A DNA stretch of 64,000 nucleotides from Winogradskyella wichelsiae. Lineage in GTDB: Bacteria; Bacteroidota; Bacteroidia; Flavobacteriales; Flavobacteriaceae. Both the position numbers and the translations under genes were made by a program. The notes under the pieces were generated by a model. That model was not told the origin of the DNA. It ran no database searches and saw nothing but the letters and a program-made list of their open reading frames with translations. The number at the start of each line of letters is the position of its first letter. The first letter of the stretch is position 1. This document shows positions 52,209 to 61,319 of this stretch, piece by piece. The stretch spans positions 310,001 through 374,000 of the forward strand of contig NZ_JABFDJ010000001.1 in assembly GCF_013403925.1 (NCBI RefSeq). The letters run 5' to 3'.

Positions 52209-55200
52209 TAGTTTGTATTGCTGGCTTACTAGAAATTTTTTCTTGTAACCACTGAAATAATATAAATAAGATTGGAATTACAAAAACCCCGATAATAGTA
52301 CCTATTAATAATCCTCCAACAGCACCAGTTCCTATAGATTTATTTCCTTCTGACCCTACACCTTGTGCTAAAACCAATGGCATTAATCCTAAAATAAAGG
52401 CAAAAGAGGTCATTAAAATTGGACGTAAACGCGACTTAGCTCCTGTGATGGCTGAGTCTACAATACTGTCGCCTGCTTTTCGCCTTTGCAAGGCAAACTC
52501 TACAATAAGAATCGCATTTTTAGCTAATAAACCAATCAGCATTATTAAAGCAATTTGGAAATAAATATTGTTTTCTAACCCTAAGAATTTTGTACTGATA
52601 TAAGCACCAAACACCCCAAACGGTAAGGATAACACCACTGCAAATGGTAATAAATAACTTTCGTATTGCGCACTTAATAAAAAGTATACAAATACAATAC
52701 TTAAGATAAATATAAATGTAGTTTGGTTACCTGCACTTACCTCTTCTCGTGTTAAACCTGAATAAGCAACTGTATAATTACTTGGTAATTTAGCAACTTC
52801 TTCTTCAATAACTCTAATGGCATCACCGGTACTAAACCCATCATTGGTTGCACCTGTAATACTTGTAGAATTTAATAAGTTAAAACGTGTTACAGATTGC
52901 GGCCCGTAAACTCTTTTTAAATTTACAAACTGCGTAATTGGTGTCATTTCTCCAGTATCTGTTCTTACATACATACTATTTAATGCACTTTCATCTGCTC
53001 TGTCTTCTGGTAAAGCTTGAATATAGACTCTAAACTGTTTTCCGAATTTAGAAAAATCTGATGCATAAATTCCACCGATATAACCTTGTAAAGTTGAAAA
53101 GATACTTGTTACTGAAACTCCTTTTTCTTTAGCTAAAGGCACATTAACTTCCATTTCGTATTGCGGATAGCTTGTTTTGAAAGAAGACTGTGCGTACTTA
53201 ATTTCTGGGTGACTCATTAAAGCCATAGAGAAATCTTTATTCGCTTTATCTAAATCTGAAAATTCACCCCCAAATTTATCTAATAAATTCACCTCAAAAC
53301 CAGCCGAATTACCAAACCCACGTATACTTGGTGGCGAAAAGAAAATAATATTAGCTTCAGGAACACTTGCTGCTAAACCAAACAATTTTCCAGTAATTGC
53401 TGTTGAAGAAAGAGAAGCATCTTCACGCTCACCCCAATCTTCTAATTTAATAATACCCATGCCGTAGTTAGACCCAGTACCATTAATTAAACTTCGTCCT
53501 TTAATGAAGTTTACACCAACAATACCTTCCATACCTTCAATTTTAGAATATAATTTTCTTGCTACAGCATCTGTTCTATCTAAAGAAGCACCTGCTGGCA
53601 ATTCTATATTCGCAAAAATGATACCTCTATCTTCATTAGGTACAAATCCTGTAGGCGTTGTATTTGCAGCCCAATAAATACCTACGACAGCAATAATTAA
53701 TAGTATTGCTGAAATAAATTTTCTCTTGTATAAAAAGTGTAATGATCTACCATATCTCTCAACAGTAGCATTAAAACCACGATTAAATAAAGCGTAAAAA
53801 CGTTTTAAAGGACTTTTTCCTTTAATCGCTTCATCATCTTTATGAGGTTTTAATAACAATGCACACAACGCCGGACTTAATGTTAAGGCGTTTACTGCAG
53901 ATATTAAAATAGCAATAATTAAAGTCACACCAAACTGCTCGTAAAATACACCTGTTGGACCTGTTACAAAAGTTACTGGAATAAATACCGCTGCCATGAC
54001 TAAAGTAATTGAGATAATGGCTCCAGAAATTTCATTCATTGCGGTTAAAGTTGCTTTTTTAGGATTCTTTTCGCCTTCATCTAATTTAGCATGAACCGCC
54101 TCTACAACAACTATGGCATCATCGACCACAATACCAATGGCGAGTACTAATGCGAATAACGTTAATAAGTTGATAGAGTATCCAAAAACATTCAAGAAAA
54201 AGAACGTACCGATAATAGAAACGGGTACAGCAATTGCCGGAATTAATGTAGAACGGAAATCTTGTAAAAAGATAAATACCACTAAGAACACTAATACAAA
54301 AGCTTCTAATAAGGTATGAATTACTTTTTCTATCGATGCATTTAAGAATAAACTTGTATCGTATGGTACAAAAACACCTAATCCCTCTGGTAAATCTTTT
54401 TCTACAGCAGATAAGGTTGTTTTTATGTTTTCAATAATCTCTTGTGCATTAGAACCTTTAGTTTGAAAAATCCCCATAAATACTGCTGGGTGGCCTAAAC
54501 TCATCGCATTTGCAGCATAAGATTGTGCATCTAACTCTATAGTTGCAACATCTTTTAGTCTTAAAAACTCACCGTTTCCTAAGGCTTTAATTACAATATC
54601 ACTGTATTGCGCTTCTTCCTTAAAACGCCCACTATAGGTTAAAGTATATGAAAACGATTCTCCATTATTCTGACCTAATGAACCCGCTGCTGCTTCTAAA
54701 TTTTGTTCTGCTAAAGCAGTCGTAATATCTGAAGGAATTAAGTTATAAGCTGCTAATTTTTCTGGCTTTAACCAAATGCGCATGGCATAATCTTGTTGTG
54801 AGAATACACTAACATCACCTACACCACTAATACGTTGCATAGCAGGAATAACATTAATCTTTAAGTAATTCTGAATAAACGTAGCATCATAATCCTCACT
54901 TTCAGAATACATGGAAACAAACATTAAAGCACTAGTTTCTACTTTTTGCGTCGTAACACCGGTTTGCGTTACCTCTTGTGGTAATAATGGCGTAGCTCTT
55001 GCTACACGGTTTTGTACGTTTACGGCAGCAATATCAGCATCCATTTCTTGATCAAAATAAACGGTAATTTCTGCGGTCCCCGTATTTGATGCTGTAGAAG
55101 TAATGTATGTCATTCCTTCTACCCCATTAATTTGCTCTTCTATAGGAATGATAACACTCTCTAAAACAGTTTCGGCATTTGCACCCGTGTAACTTGCTGT

Positions 55201-55335
55201 TACTTTAATTGTAGGGGGCGCAATATCTGGATATTCCTCTATAGGTAACGTACCGATACTAATAGCACCAAGTAACACTATAATGATAGAGATTACTGTT
55301 GAAAGTACTGGCCTTTCAATAAATGTTTTTAACAT
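52198..55335 (-). CDS. RND multidrug efflux permease (AcrB/HAE1 family)
   Basis: A 1045-residue inner-membrane proton-driven pump exporting hydrophobic or amphiphilic compounds. The N-terminus FIERPVLSTVISIIIVLLG and LPIEEYPDIAPPTIKVTASY are characteristic of HAE1. TM4 carries the proton-relay Asp pair in LALVLAIGIVVDDAIVVVEA. The second half begins near residue 550. Twelve membrane helices and two large periplasmic loops fit AcrB. It is cotranscribed with the membrane-fusion protein 22 bases upstream. Substrates cannot be predicted. Confidence 0.95.
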   Translation of the reverse strand: MLKTFIERPVLSTVISIIIVLLGAISIGTLPIEEYPDIAPPTIKVTASYTGANAETVLESVIIPIEEQINGVEGMTYITSTASNTGTAEITVYFDQEMDADIAAVNVQNRVARATPLLPQEVTQTGVTTQKVETSALMFVSMYSESEDYDATFIQNYLKINVIPAMQRISGVGDVSVFSQQDYAMRIWLKPEKLAAYNLIPSDITTALAEQNLEAAAGSLGQNNGESFSYTLTYSGRFKEEAQYSDIVIKALGNGEFLRLKDVATIELDAQSYAANAMSLGHPAVFMGIFQTKGSNAQEIIENIKTTLSAVEKDLPEGLGVFVPYDTSLFLNASIEKVIHTLLEAFVLVFLVVFIFLQDFRSTLIPAIAVPVSIIGTFFFLNVFGYSINLLTLFALVLAIGIVVDDAIVVVEAVHAKLDEGEKNPKKATLTAMNEISGAIISITLVMAAVFIPVTFVTGPTGVFYEQFGVTLIIAILISAVNALTLSPALCALLLKPHKDDEAIKGKSPLKRFYALFNRGFNATVERYGRSLHFLYKRKFISAILLIIAVVGIYWAANTTPTGFVPNEDRGIIFANIELPAGASLDRTDAVARKLYSKIEGMEGIVGVNFIKGRSLINGTGSNYGMGIIKLEDWGEREDASLSSTAITGKLFGLAASVPEANIIFFSPPSIRGFGNSAGFEVNLLDKFGGEFSDLDKANKDFSMALMSHPEIKYAQSSFKTSYPQYEMEVNVPLAKEKGVSVTSIFSTLQGYIGGIYASDFSKFGKQFRVYIQALPEDRADESALNSMYVRTDTGEMTPITQFVNLKRVYGPQSVTRFNLLNSTSITGATNDGFSTGDAIRVIEEEVAKLPSNYTVAYSGLTREEVSAGNQTTFIFILSIVFVYFLLSAQYESYLLPFAVVLSLPFGVFGAYISTKFLGLENNIYFQIALIMLIGLLAKNAILIVEFALQRRKAGDSIVDSAITGAKSRLRPILMTSFAFILGLMPLVLAQGVGSEGNKSIGTGAVGGLLIGTIIGVFVIPILFILFQWLQEKISSKPAIQTIEE

Positions 55336-55357
55336 AATAAAAATGTTTGGTGATTAA

Positions 55358-56491
55358 TTAATTTCTAAATAAAGTTGCAATAGGCTTAATAGCTTCATCA
55401 AAAGGCTTATCTTGAGGACTAATAACCATTCCGGCTCTTAGCTTACCTACACCAGAAACTATTATTTTGTCTTTAGCAGTTACACCAGATTCTATAACGT
55501 ACAAGTTATCTACAGTTGCTTTTACTTCTACTATCGAAGTTGTTACTTTATTCTCTTCTCCTAGTTTAAACACCATTACATTACCTTGTTGCTCATAAGT
55601 AGCATCTTGTGGCACCACAATAGCATTTTCGTAAACCAATGGTATTTGAATTTTACCACTATTACCATTCGTAACTAATTGATTAGGGTTATCAAAAACA
55701 GCTCTAAAACTTACCGTACCTGTACTTTGATTTATTTGACCAGAACTTGTTTCGATCTTACCTTTCTCTTCATAAGTACTACCATTAGCCAATATTAAAT
55801 TTACAGGTGCAAAATTTGCAATCTTTTCTTTTACGTTTTTGCCTTCTGCATTTTGTAAAAAATCTAAATATTGTGTTTCATTTAAACTAAAAAAAGCATA
55901 CACCTTACTAATATCGCTAACCGTTGTTAATGGTGTTGGATCACTTGGGCTAATTAAAGCACCTTCTCTAAAATTAATTTGACCAACATAGCCGTTAACA
56001 GGACTTTTAATCGTTGCATAACCAATATTTGCAGAAACACCGCTGTAATTCGCTTTTGCTTGTGCTAAGTTAGCTTTTGCTGTTTCTAATTGTACGGCAC
56101 TAATAATGTTTTTTTCTACAAGCGGAATTAATTTATCGACCTCAACTTGCGCTACATTAATACGGGCTTTTGCTGCACCTGCATCTTGACTTAAAGACTG
56201 TGTTTCTAATCTAAATAACACTTGTCCTTTACGCACTTTTTCACCTTCATCTACTAATACACTCTTAACATACCCTGAAGTTTTTGCTCTAACATCACTG
56301 TTTACGATACCTTCAATAGTAGTTGGGTATTCTTGATAACCTGTAACTGTTTTAGTTTCTAATTGCGAAACAGGAATAGATGGTGGTGGTGCTTGTACTG
56401 CCGCAGCACCTTGTCCTTCTTTGTCGCCACAGCTTAAAACAAGGAAAAATACACCTAGTGCTAATATTGAGTATAAATTATTTTTTTTCAT
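55358..56491 (-). CDS. RND efflux membrane-fusion protein (AcrA family)
   Basis: A 377-residue periplasmic adaptor. Signal peptide with lipobox VLSCGD, then the paired barrel-sandwich halves VRAKTSGYVKSVLVDEGEKV, written with KGQVLFRL, and the helical hairpin near residues 100-140. The second lipoyl half is ATIKSPVNGYVGQINFREGA. Beta-barrel and membrane-proximal domains complete it. It starts the structural part of the operon, 12 bases after the regulator gene. Confidence 0.94.
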   Translation of the reverse strand: MKKNNLYSILALGVFFLVLSCGDKEGQGAAAVQAPPPSIPVSQLETKTVTGYQEYPTTIEGIVNSDVRAKTSGYVKSVLVDEGEKVRKGQVLFRLETQSLSQDAGAAKARINVAQVEVDKLIPLVEKNIISAVQLETAKANLAQAKANYSGVSANIGYATIKSPVNGYVGQINFREGALISPSDPTPLTTVSDISKVYAFFSLNETQYLDFLQNAEGKNVKEKIANFAPVNLILANGSTYEEKGKIETSSGQINQSTGTVSFRAVFDNPNQLVTNGNSGKIQIPLVYENAIVVPQDATYEQQGNVMVFKLGEENKVTTSIVEVKATVDNLYVIESGVTAKDKIIVSGVGKLRAGMVISPQDKPFDEAIKPIATLFRN

Positions 56492-56503
56492 TTTTTTATA
56501 TAT

Positions 56504-57007
56504 TTAAAGGGTAAAATGGTTCGTTATTATTTTATTTTTTAATTCTTTAATTGATGTCGTTGCCCCATCTAAAAATTCGATGTAATCGTTATGAAAATTT
56601 AAGTCAAACTTTTCTTCATTATCAGCTTTTGCTTTTTCATTAATGGTTTCTTTATAACTTCTAATTTCTAAGTGCAATCCTTTAATATCATTCCATTCAT
56701 CAACCATATTATCTATATGCTGAAGGATAGAGTCTTTATTTATAATAAAGTATTTTTTACGATCACCTGTTTTAGTGAAATAAACAATCTTATTTAAATC
56801 TTGAAGATGGTTTAAATGTGTAGAAATAGTACTCTTACTTGCACACAAAATTTTAACCATATCTTCAAAAGTCACTCCTTTTTTACCCGTTAATATTATA
56901 AAAGATAAAATGCGTGCCGCAACAGGAGCTAGTTGTTCTCTCGTTTCTAAATGAACCCCTAGTTTTTCAACTAAAGCCATTTTTTCTTTGCAGATATTTT
57001 GTTTCAT
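56504..57007 (-). CDS. GbsR/MarR-like winged-helix regulator
   Basis: A 167-residue regulator with a winged helix-turn-helix: RILSFIILTGKKGVTFEDMV, then ILCASKSTISTHLNHLQDLN and the wing KIVYFTKTGDRKKYFII. The C-terminal region is helical and may dimerise. This domain order matches GbsR-type proteins that often head RND operons in Bacteroidota. It is the first gene of the efflux operon and likely represses it. Two inverted repeats lie upstream. Confidence 0.88.
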   Translation of the reverse strand: MKQNICKEKMALVEKLGVHLETREQLAPVAARILSFIILTGKKGVTFEDMVKILCASKSTISTHLNHLQDLNKIVYFTKTGDRKKYFIINKDSILQHIDNMVDEWNDIKGLHLEIRSYKETINEKAKADNEEKFDLNFHNDYIEFLDGATTSIKELKNKIITNHFTL

Positions 57008-57023
57008 TGTTTTTAAAATTTAC

Positions 57024-57059
57024 TACTGTGAAATACAAATTTAATATCTCTCCACAGTA
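57024..57059 (-). promoter_or_regulatory. Promoter region of efflux operon with flanking inverted repeat
   Basis: A -7 box TAAATTTG on the - strand (57036-57043) lies between the arms TACTGTG (57024-57030) and CACAGTA (57053-57059). The arrangement is suggestive of an operator covering the promoter. Confidence 0.45.
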
Positions 57060-57083
57060 AACCGGTCGCAAAAATACCACTTA

Positions 57084-57101
57084 GTTCGGAAGTAACCGAA
57101 C
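57084..57101. promoter_or_regulatory. Inverted repeat GTTCGG-N6-CCGAAC
   Basis: Perfect 6-bp arms separated by AAGTAA, about 77 bases upstream of the first gene of the efflux operon. A plausible operator for the TetR or GbsR-like protein of the operon. Confidence 0.4.
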
Positions 57102-57135
57102 CAATCGAAGTTAAGTATTTGTTAAAAAGCATAAA

Positions 57136-57167
57136 CACAAAAAAGCCTATATAATTTATATAGGCTT
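57136..57167 (-). terminator. Terminator of nhaA
   Basis: Stem AAGCCTATATA/TATATAGGCTT (57143-57153 and 57157-57167) with a 3-base loop, followed on the - strand by TTTTTGTGTTT. Confidence 0.75.
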
Positions 57168-57193
57168 AAGACATTAAGATTTTAAAAATTTAA

Positions 57194-58507
57194 TTAGACG
57201 GCTTCAATTACTTTTTTCTTAGAGGATAAATGCAGTATAACATAACCTATAATTGCTGAAATAAAGGAACCAATAAGAATACCGATTTTTGCAGAATCAA
57301 TATACTCTGGTGTAGACTCAAAAGCTAAACTTGCAATAAATATGGCCATGGTAAAACCTATACCTGCTAAAAATGCAACACCTATAATTTGAATAAATTT
57401 AATATCACTTGGCACTTCTATAAGTTTAATCTTCTTAGCTAAAAAGACAATCAAGGTAATACCAATACCCTTACCTAAAATTAAACTCACAACAATATTA
57501 ATGACTAGCATAGTGTCTAAACCTTCAGAACCACTAATTAATACTCCTGCGTTTGCGAGTGCAAAAATTGGTATTATAAAATAAGCCACCCAACCATGTA
57601 GACTATGTTCTAAATGCTGTAAAGGCGACTGAAATTTAGCAGACCAATCATCTAAATCATCAATTAGTTGAATCTGCTCTGTTGAAAGAATTGGTGCTTT
57701 AAGTACACTAGCTTTCTTAATTCTATTAAATACTCTTTCTAACTGCTCTAAAAATGTTGCAGTTTTAATCTTCTGCCTAATAGGTACAGAAAATGCTAAT
57801 AAAATACCCGCTATAGTTGGGTGAAGCCCTGCTTTTAAAAACAAGAACCAAACAGCTATTCCGAAAAAGAACAATAGAAAACGAGAATAAATTCCTTTAT
57901 AAGAAAGAAAATATAAAACAGCTAATAATGCTGCTGCGATTAATAATAAGGTGATTTTAATACTACCACTATAAAAAAGAGCAATAACCAACACTGCACC
58001 AATATCATCTACAATAGCAAAAGCTGTTAAAAAGATTTTAAGACTTAAAGGAACTCTATTCCCTAATACATTTAAAATCGCTAAAGAAAACGCGATATCA
58101 GTTGCCATAGGTATTCCCCAACCATGTGTTGTTTCAGGATTTTGATTAATAAGTAAAAAGAATAGAACAGGAACCACCATTCCGCCTATTGCCCCCACTA
58201 AAGGAAAAGCAATTTTTTTTGGTGTATTTAATTCACCTATTACTAACTCCCTTTTTATCTCTAATCCTATTAAAAAAAAGAATATTGCCATAAGGCCATC
58301 ATTAATCCAAAGGATTAAAGGCTTCTTAAACTCAAAGTTTTCGGTTACAATACCGACATCATATTGCCACAAATCTCTATAGATATCACCAAAAGGAGAA
58401 TTAGCCCAAACTAACGCAATAATTGTAGCAAACAATAGCAAAATACCACTGAAACTCTCAAATTGTACAAATTTTTGAAATGGTGTAAGAAATACTCTTT
58501 TTATCAT
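57194..58507 (-). CDS. nhaA: Na+/H+ antiporter NhaA
   Basis: This inner-membrane protein exchanges cytoplasmic Na+ for external protons, useful in a saline habitat. The 437 residues include about eleven to twelve helices. Family segments are FESFSGILLLFATIIALVWA near the N-terminus, NDGLMAIFFFLIGLEIKREL and GWGIPMATDIAFSLAIL. The ion-binding Asp pair lies in FLTAFAIVDDIGAVLVIALF. ILISGSEGLD and GIGFTMAIFIASLAF are also typical. It is monocistronic with its own -7 box and terminator. Confidence 0.96.
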   Translation of the reverse strand: MIKRVFLTPFQKFVQFESFSGILLLFATIIALVWANSPFGDIYRDLWQYDVGIVTENFEFKKPLILWINDGLMAIFFFLIGLEIKRELVIGELNTPKKIAFPLVGAIGGMVVPVLFFLLINQNPETTHGWGIPMATDIAFSLAILNVLGNRVPLSLKIFLTAFAIVDDIGAVLVIALFYSGSIKITLLLIAAALLAVLYFLSYKGIYSRFLLFFFGIAVWFLFLKAGLHPTIAGILLAFSVPIRQKIKTATFLEQLERVFNRIKKASVLKAPILSTEQIQLIDDLDDWSAKFQSPLQHLEHSLHGWVAYFIIPIFALANAGVLISGSEGLDTMLVINIVVSLILGKGIGITLIVFLAKKIKLIEVPSDIKFIQIIGVAFLAGIGFTMAIFIASLAFESTPEYIDSAKIGILIGSFISAIIGYVILHLSSKKKVIEAV

Positions 58508-58537
58508 ATATTAATTTGTTGTATAAATCGTTAATTC

Positions 58538-58545
58538 CAAAGATA
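58538..58545 (-). promoter_or_regulatory. Candidate -7 box of nhaA
   Basis: TATCTTTG on the - strand matches TAnnTTTG, 30 bases before the start codon. Confidence 0.5.
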
Positions 58546-58592
58546 AGATATCAAAGGATTAAAATTAAATATTAACGATTCAATTTTTTTTA

Positions 58593-58646
58593 GCCAGATA
58601 GCTTATCTGGCCTTGTTGTATTTTACTTGATTCTTGTCAAGAATCA
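58593..58646. other. Two adjacent palindromes in the nhaA-doxX spacer
   Basis: GCCAGATA-GCT-TATCTGGC (58593-58611) and TGATTCTTG-T-CAAGAATCA (58628-58646) are both perfect. Neither is followed by a T-run in the direction of the upstream gene. They may be unusual terminators, operators or an RNA element. Confidence 0.6.
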
Positions 58647-58706
58647 TCTTATTTCATTACAAATATTAGAACACTATAAGTCTTTCAAATATTCGTTCTG
58701 ATAATT

Positions 58707-59138
58707 CTAATATTTATATTTCACTTTTTTTCGCTTAACAAAAGTGTCTAAAGCATATTTACCTGGTCCTGTAAGTAACAAGGTGATGTAACCAACACCG
58801 TATAAAAGTCCTTTTTCCATAACACCAAAACCATCAGTAATATGAACACTAAATATAGCCACTAACATCGTAACAATAAGAGGCAATAAAGCCAAGCGTG
58901 TAAATAAACCTAACGCCAAAAGTATACTGCAGATAACTTCTGCAAAAACAGCCAGAGCTAATGATGCCAGCATTCCAATTCCAAATGGATCTGCAAATTT
59001 AATTTCTTCTCCACTAAAAAGTGAACTCCATTTTCCTAAACCATGACCAAAGCACATAGCAACACCTAAAAACACTCTTAGTATCAGAAGACCTAAATCT
59101 GTTAAATTATTTCTATTGTTACGGCTTAAAACGCTCAT
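58707..59138 (-). CDS. DoxX-family membrane protein
   Basis: A 143-residue inner-membrane protein of the DoxX family with four helices: LGLLILRVFLGVAMCFGHGL, LASLALAVFAEVICSILLAL, LALLPLIVTMLVAIFSVHIT and LYGVGYITLLLTGPGKYALD. The GHGLGKW and EVICSILLALGLFTR motifs are typical. Family members have been linked to quinone or thiol redox chemistry, but the function of most is unknown. The C-terminus is strongly basic (KRKKVKYKY). It has no close partner; a 393-base spacer precedes it. Confidence 0.87.
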   Translation of the reverse strand: MSVLSRNNRNNLTDLGLLILRVFLGVAMCFGHGLGKWSSLFSGEEIKFADPFGIGMLASLALAVFAEVICSILLALGLFTRLALLPLIVTMLVAIFSVHITDGFGVMEKGLLYGVGYITLLLTGPGKYALDTFVKRKKVKYKY

Positions 59139-59531
59139 TTTAATTACTTGTTTTGAATTCGGCTAATAGACATTTTTCTAATTATTAAAGAAAATACCTT
59201 CTTTTAAAATAAAACTATCCGCTTTTTTTAAAGTCGTTACAACTTGCTAATATTAAAAGCGTATTAATATTATTATTTTCAGCAAAGATCTACAAATATA
59301 TAGCTTGTTAAAATTAGATAAAACAACCAAAGATTAAAGTATTGTTAAAAAAACACCCATTATAATCTTTAAAGAAGTATTTCTCTGGATCTTCAGCATT
59401 GTCAAATTATAATTATAACTTCCAAATGTTAATAATTCCTGATTTTTTTTAACAAAAAACCACAAACTTTACAATTTTAATTTCTTATTCAAAAGGTAAT
59501 CCTATCTTCGCGCTTCATTAAAAATAAACCT
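59139..59531. other. Divergent intergenic region
   Basis: No gene or RNA is seen in 393 A/T-rich bases between doxX-like (- strand) and the glutamate-synthase-like gene (+ strand). TATCTTCG at 59503-59510, 22 bases before the + strand ATG, is a one-mismatch version of the -7 box and may be that gene's promoter. Confidence 0.4.
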
Positions 59532-61121
59532 ATGAAAGTACGTGAGTATTTTATAATAATTTCGATAGCGCTTACACTATCTCTGATTGCTATTGCGCAA
59601 TTTTGGACACCTGCATTATGGTTTTTCATAATAATAGGACCTTTAATTATTTTGGGTATTTTTGATATTTTTCAAACTTCGCATACTATAAGACGAAACT
59701 TTCCTTTATTAGGACGGTTTAGGTATATTCTTGAGTCTATAAGACCAGAGATTATGCAGTATTTTGTTGAAACCGATACTGAAGGAAGACCACTTAACCG
59801 TATTTTAAGATCATTAATATACCGAAGAGCAAAAGGAGAAAATGATACAGAGCCTTTTGGTACACAAATGGATCTTTATCATTCTGGTTACGAATGGTTA
59901 GAGCACTCAATGTATGCTAAAACAAACCCAAAAGATATTGGCGAATTTCCTAGATTACTTATTGGGGGTAAAGATTGTAAACAGCCTTACTCTTCAAGTT
60001 TATTAAACATTTCAGCAATGAGTTTTGGTTCTTTAAGTAATAATGCTGTAATGGCTTTAAACAAAGGAGCTAAAATGGGTAATTTTGCTCACAATACAGG
60101 TGAAGGTGCTATAAGTGATTATCATTTAGAGCATGGTGGTGATTTAATATGGCAAATTGGTACGGGTTATTTTGGATGTAGACACGAAGACGGTACATTC
60201 AACGAAACTACATTTAGAAAAAATGCAATAAGACATGAGGTTAAGATGATAGAGATTAAATTATCTCAGGGTGCAAAACCTGGTCATGGTGGAATTTTAC
60301 CTGCGTCTAAAAACACTGAAGAAATTGCAAAAATAAGACATGTACAACCAGGAGTTGCGGTACACTCACCTCCATCTCACTCTGCTTTCTCAGACCCCAT
60401 ACAATTTATGTATTTTATAAAAAACCTTAGAGAACTTTCTGATGGAAAGCCTGTAGGTTTTAAATTATGTTTAGGTAGAAAACAAGAATTCATGGATTTC
60501 TGTGAAGCTATGATTTTTACCGGAATTCTTCCTGATTTTATTACTGTAGATGGTGGTGAAGGAGGAACAGGTGCTGCACCTGTTGAGTTTTCTAACTCTA
60601 TGGGAATGCCCTTAAGAGAAGGATTAATATTTGTACACGATACACTTGTTGGTTTTGGATTAAGAAAAGAAATTAAGGTTATCGTTGCTGGTAAAATAAT
60701 TACAGGTTTCCATATGGCTAGAGCACTCGCTTTGGGTGCAGATGGTTGCAACAGTGCACGTGCAATGATGCTATCTATTGGTTGTATACAAGCCTTACAG
60801 TGTAATACAAACACATGCCCTGTAGGAGTCGCTACTCAAAATGCATCTTTAGTAAAAGGATTGGTTGTAGAAGATAAAGCGCCAAGAGCAAAACGATACC
60901 AAGAAGCAACAATTCATAGTTTTTTAGAGCTCGTTGCCGCAGCAGGACTAAATAGTCCGCAAGATTTAGAACGCGAACATATAAGTAAACGTGTCGGTTT
61001 ATATGACGTAAAAACTTATGCTGAAATTTACCCTAATATAGAAGAAGGATCTTTATTAAATATTGATACAATACCTGAAGACTATAAAAAGTTTTTTCAC
61101 TTAACACGTATCATGAAATAA
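59532..61121 (+). CDS. FMN-binding glutamate synthase family protein
   Basis: A 529-residue protein resembling the FMN/Fe-S synthase domain of glutamate synthase without the amidotransferase part. The N-terminus has two hydrophobic helices (YFIIISIALTLSLIAIAQFW and LWFFIIIGPLIILGIFDIF), suggesting membrane attachment. ISAMSFGSLSNNAVMALNKG, GAKPGHGGILPASKNTEEIA, TVDGGEGGTGAAPVEFSNSM and the cysteine cluster GCIQALQCNTNTCPVGVATQ (3Fe-4S) follow. In the real enzyme this domain makes glutamate from 2-oxoglutarate and ammonia; stand-alone homologues are common but not well characterised. It is monocistronic with a clear terminator. Confidence 0.9.
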   Translation: MKVREYFIIISIALTLSLIAIAQFWTPALWFFIIIGPLIILGIFDIFQTSHTIRRNFPLLGRFRYILESIRPEIMQYFVETDTEGRPLNRILRSLIYRRAKGENDTEPFGTQMDLYHSGYEWLEHSMYAKTNPKDIGEFPRLLIGGKDCKQPYSSSLLNISAMSFGSLSNNAVMALNKGAKMGNFAHNTGEGAISDYHLEHGGDLIWQIGTGYFGCRHEDGTFNETTFRKNAIRHEVKMIEIKLSQGAKPGHGGILPASKNTEEIAKIRHVQPGVAVHSPPSHSAFSDPIQFMYFIKNLRELSDGKPVGFKLCLGRKQEFMDFCEAMIFTGILPDFITVDGGEGGTGAAPVEFSNSMGMPLREGLIFVHDTLVGFGLRKEIKVIVAGKIITGFHMARALALGADGCNSARAMMLSIGCIQALQCNTNTCPVGVATQNASLVKGLVVEDKAPRAKRYQEATIHSFLELVAAAGLNSPQDLEREHISKRVGLYDVKTYAEIYPNIEEGSLLNIDTIPEDYKKFFHLTRIMK

Positions 61122-61143
61122 AACACTGACTTAATTTATTAGC

Positions 61144-61171
61144 AATGCCTTCAGAAATGAAGGCATTTTTT
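61144..61171 (+). terminator. Terminator of the glutamate-synthase-like gene
   Basis: Stem AATGCCTTCA/TGAAGGCATT (61144-61153 and 61158-61167) with a GAAA tetraloop and TTTTTT. Confidence 0.93.
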
Positions 61172-61285
61172 ATTCCAATTACTCAAAACATAGAACTAAT
61201 TGTTATCTACTAACAAGGTTCGTTTACTTTTAATTATATTTAAGTTCTAAGGTTTCTTTTGAAACTAAAATCAGGTTTCAAATTG

Positions 61286-61293
61286 TATCTTTG
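61286..61293 (+). promoter_or_regulatory. Candidate -7 box of the FUSC-family gene
   Basis: TATCTTTG matches TAnnTTTG. A TTTG at 61258-61261 is 24 bases upstream, slightly beyond the usual spacing. Transcription would start near 61300, leaving a very short leader. Confidence 0.5.
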
Positions 61294-61319
61294 TTACTCA
61301 TTATTAAATCACTAAAATC

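Noticed and set aside
60377-60814. 145-codon frame antisense to the glutamate-synthase-like gene
   Set aside because: The sense strand carries clear FMN and Fe-S motifs over the same bases.
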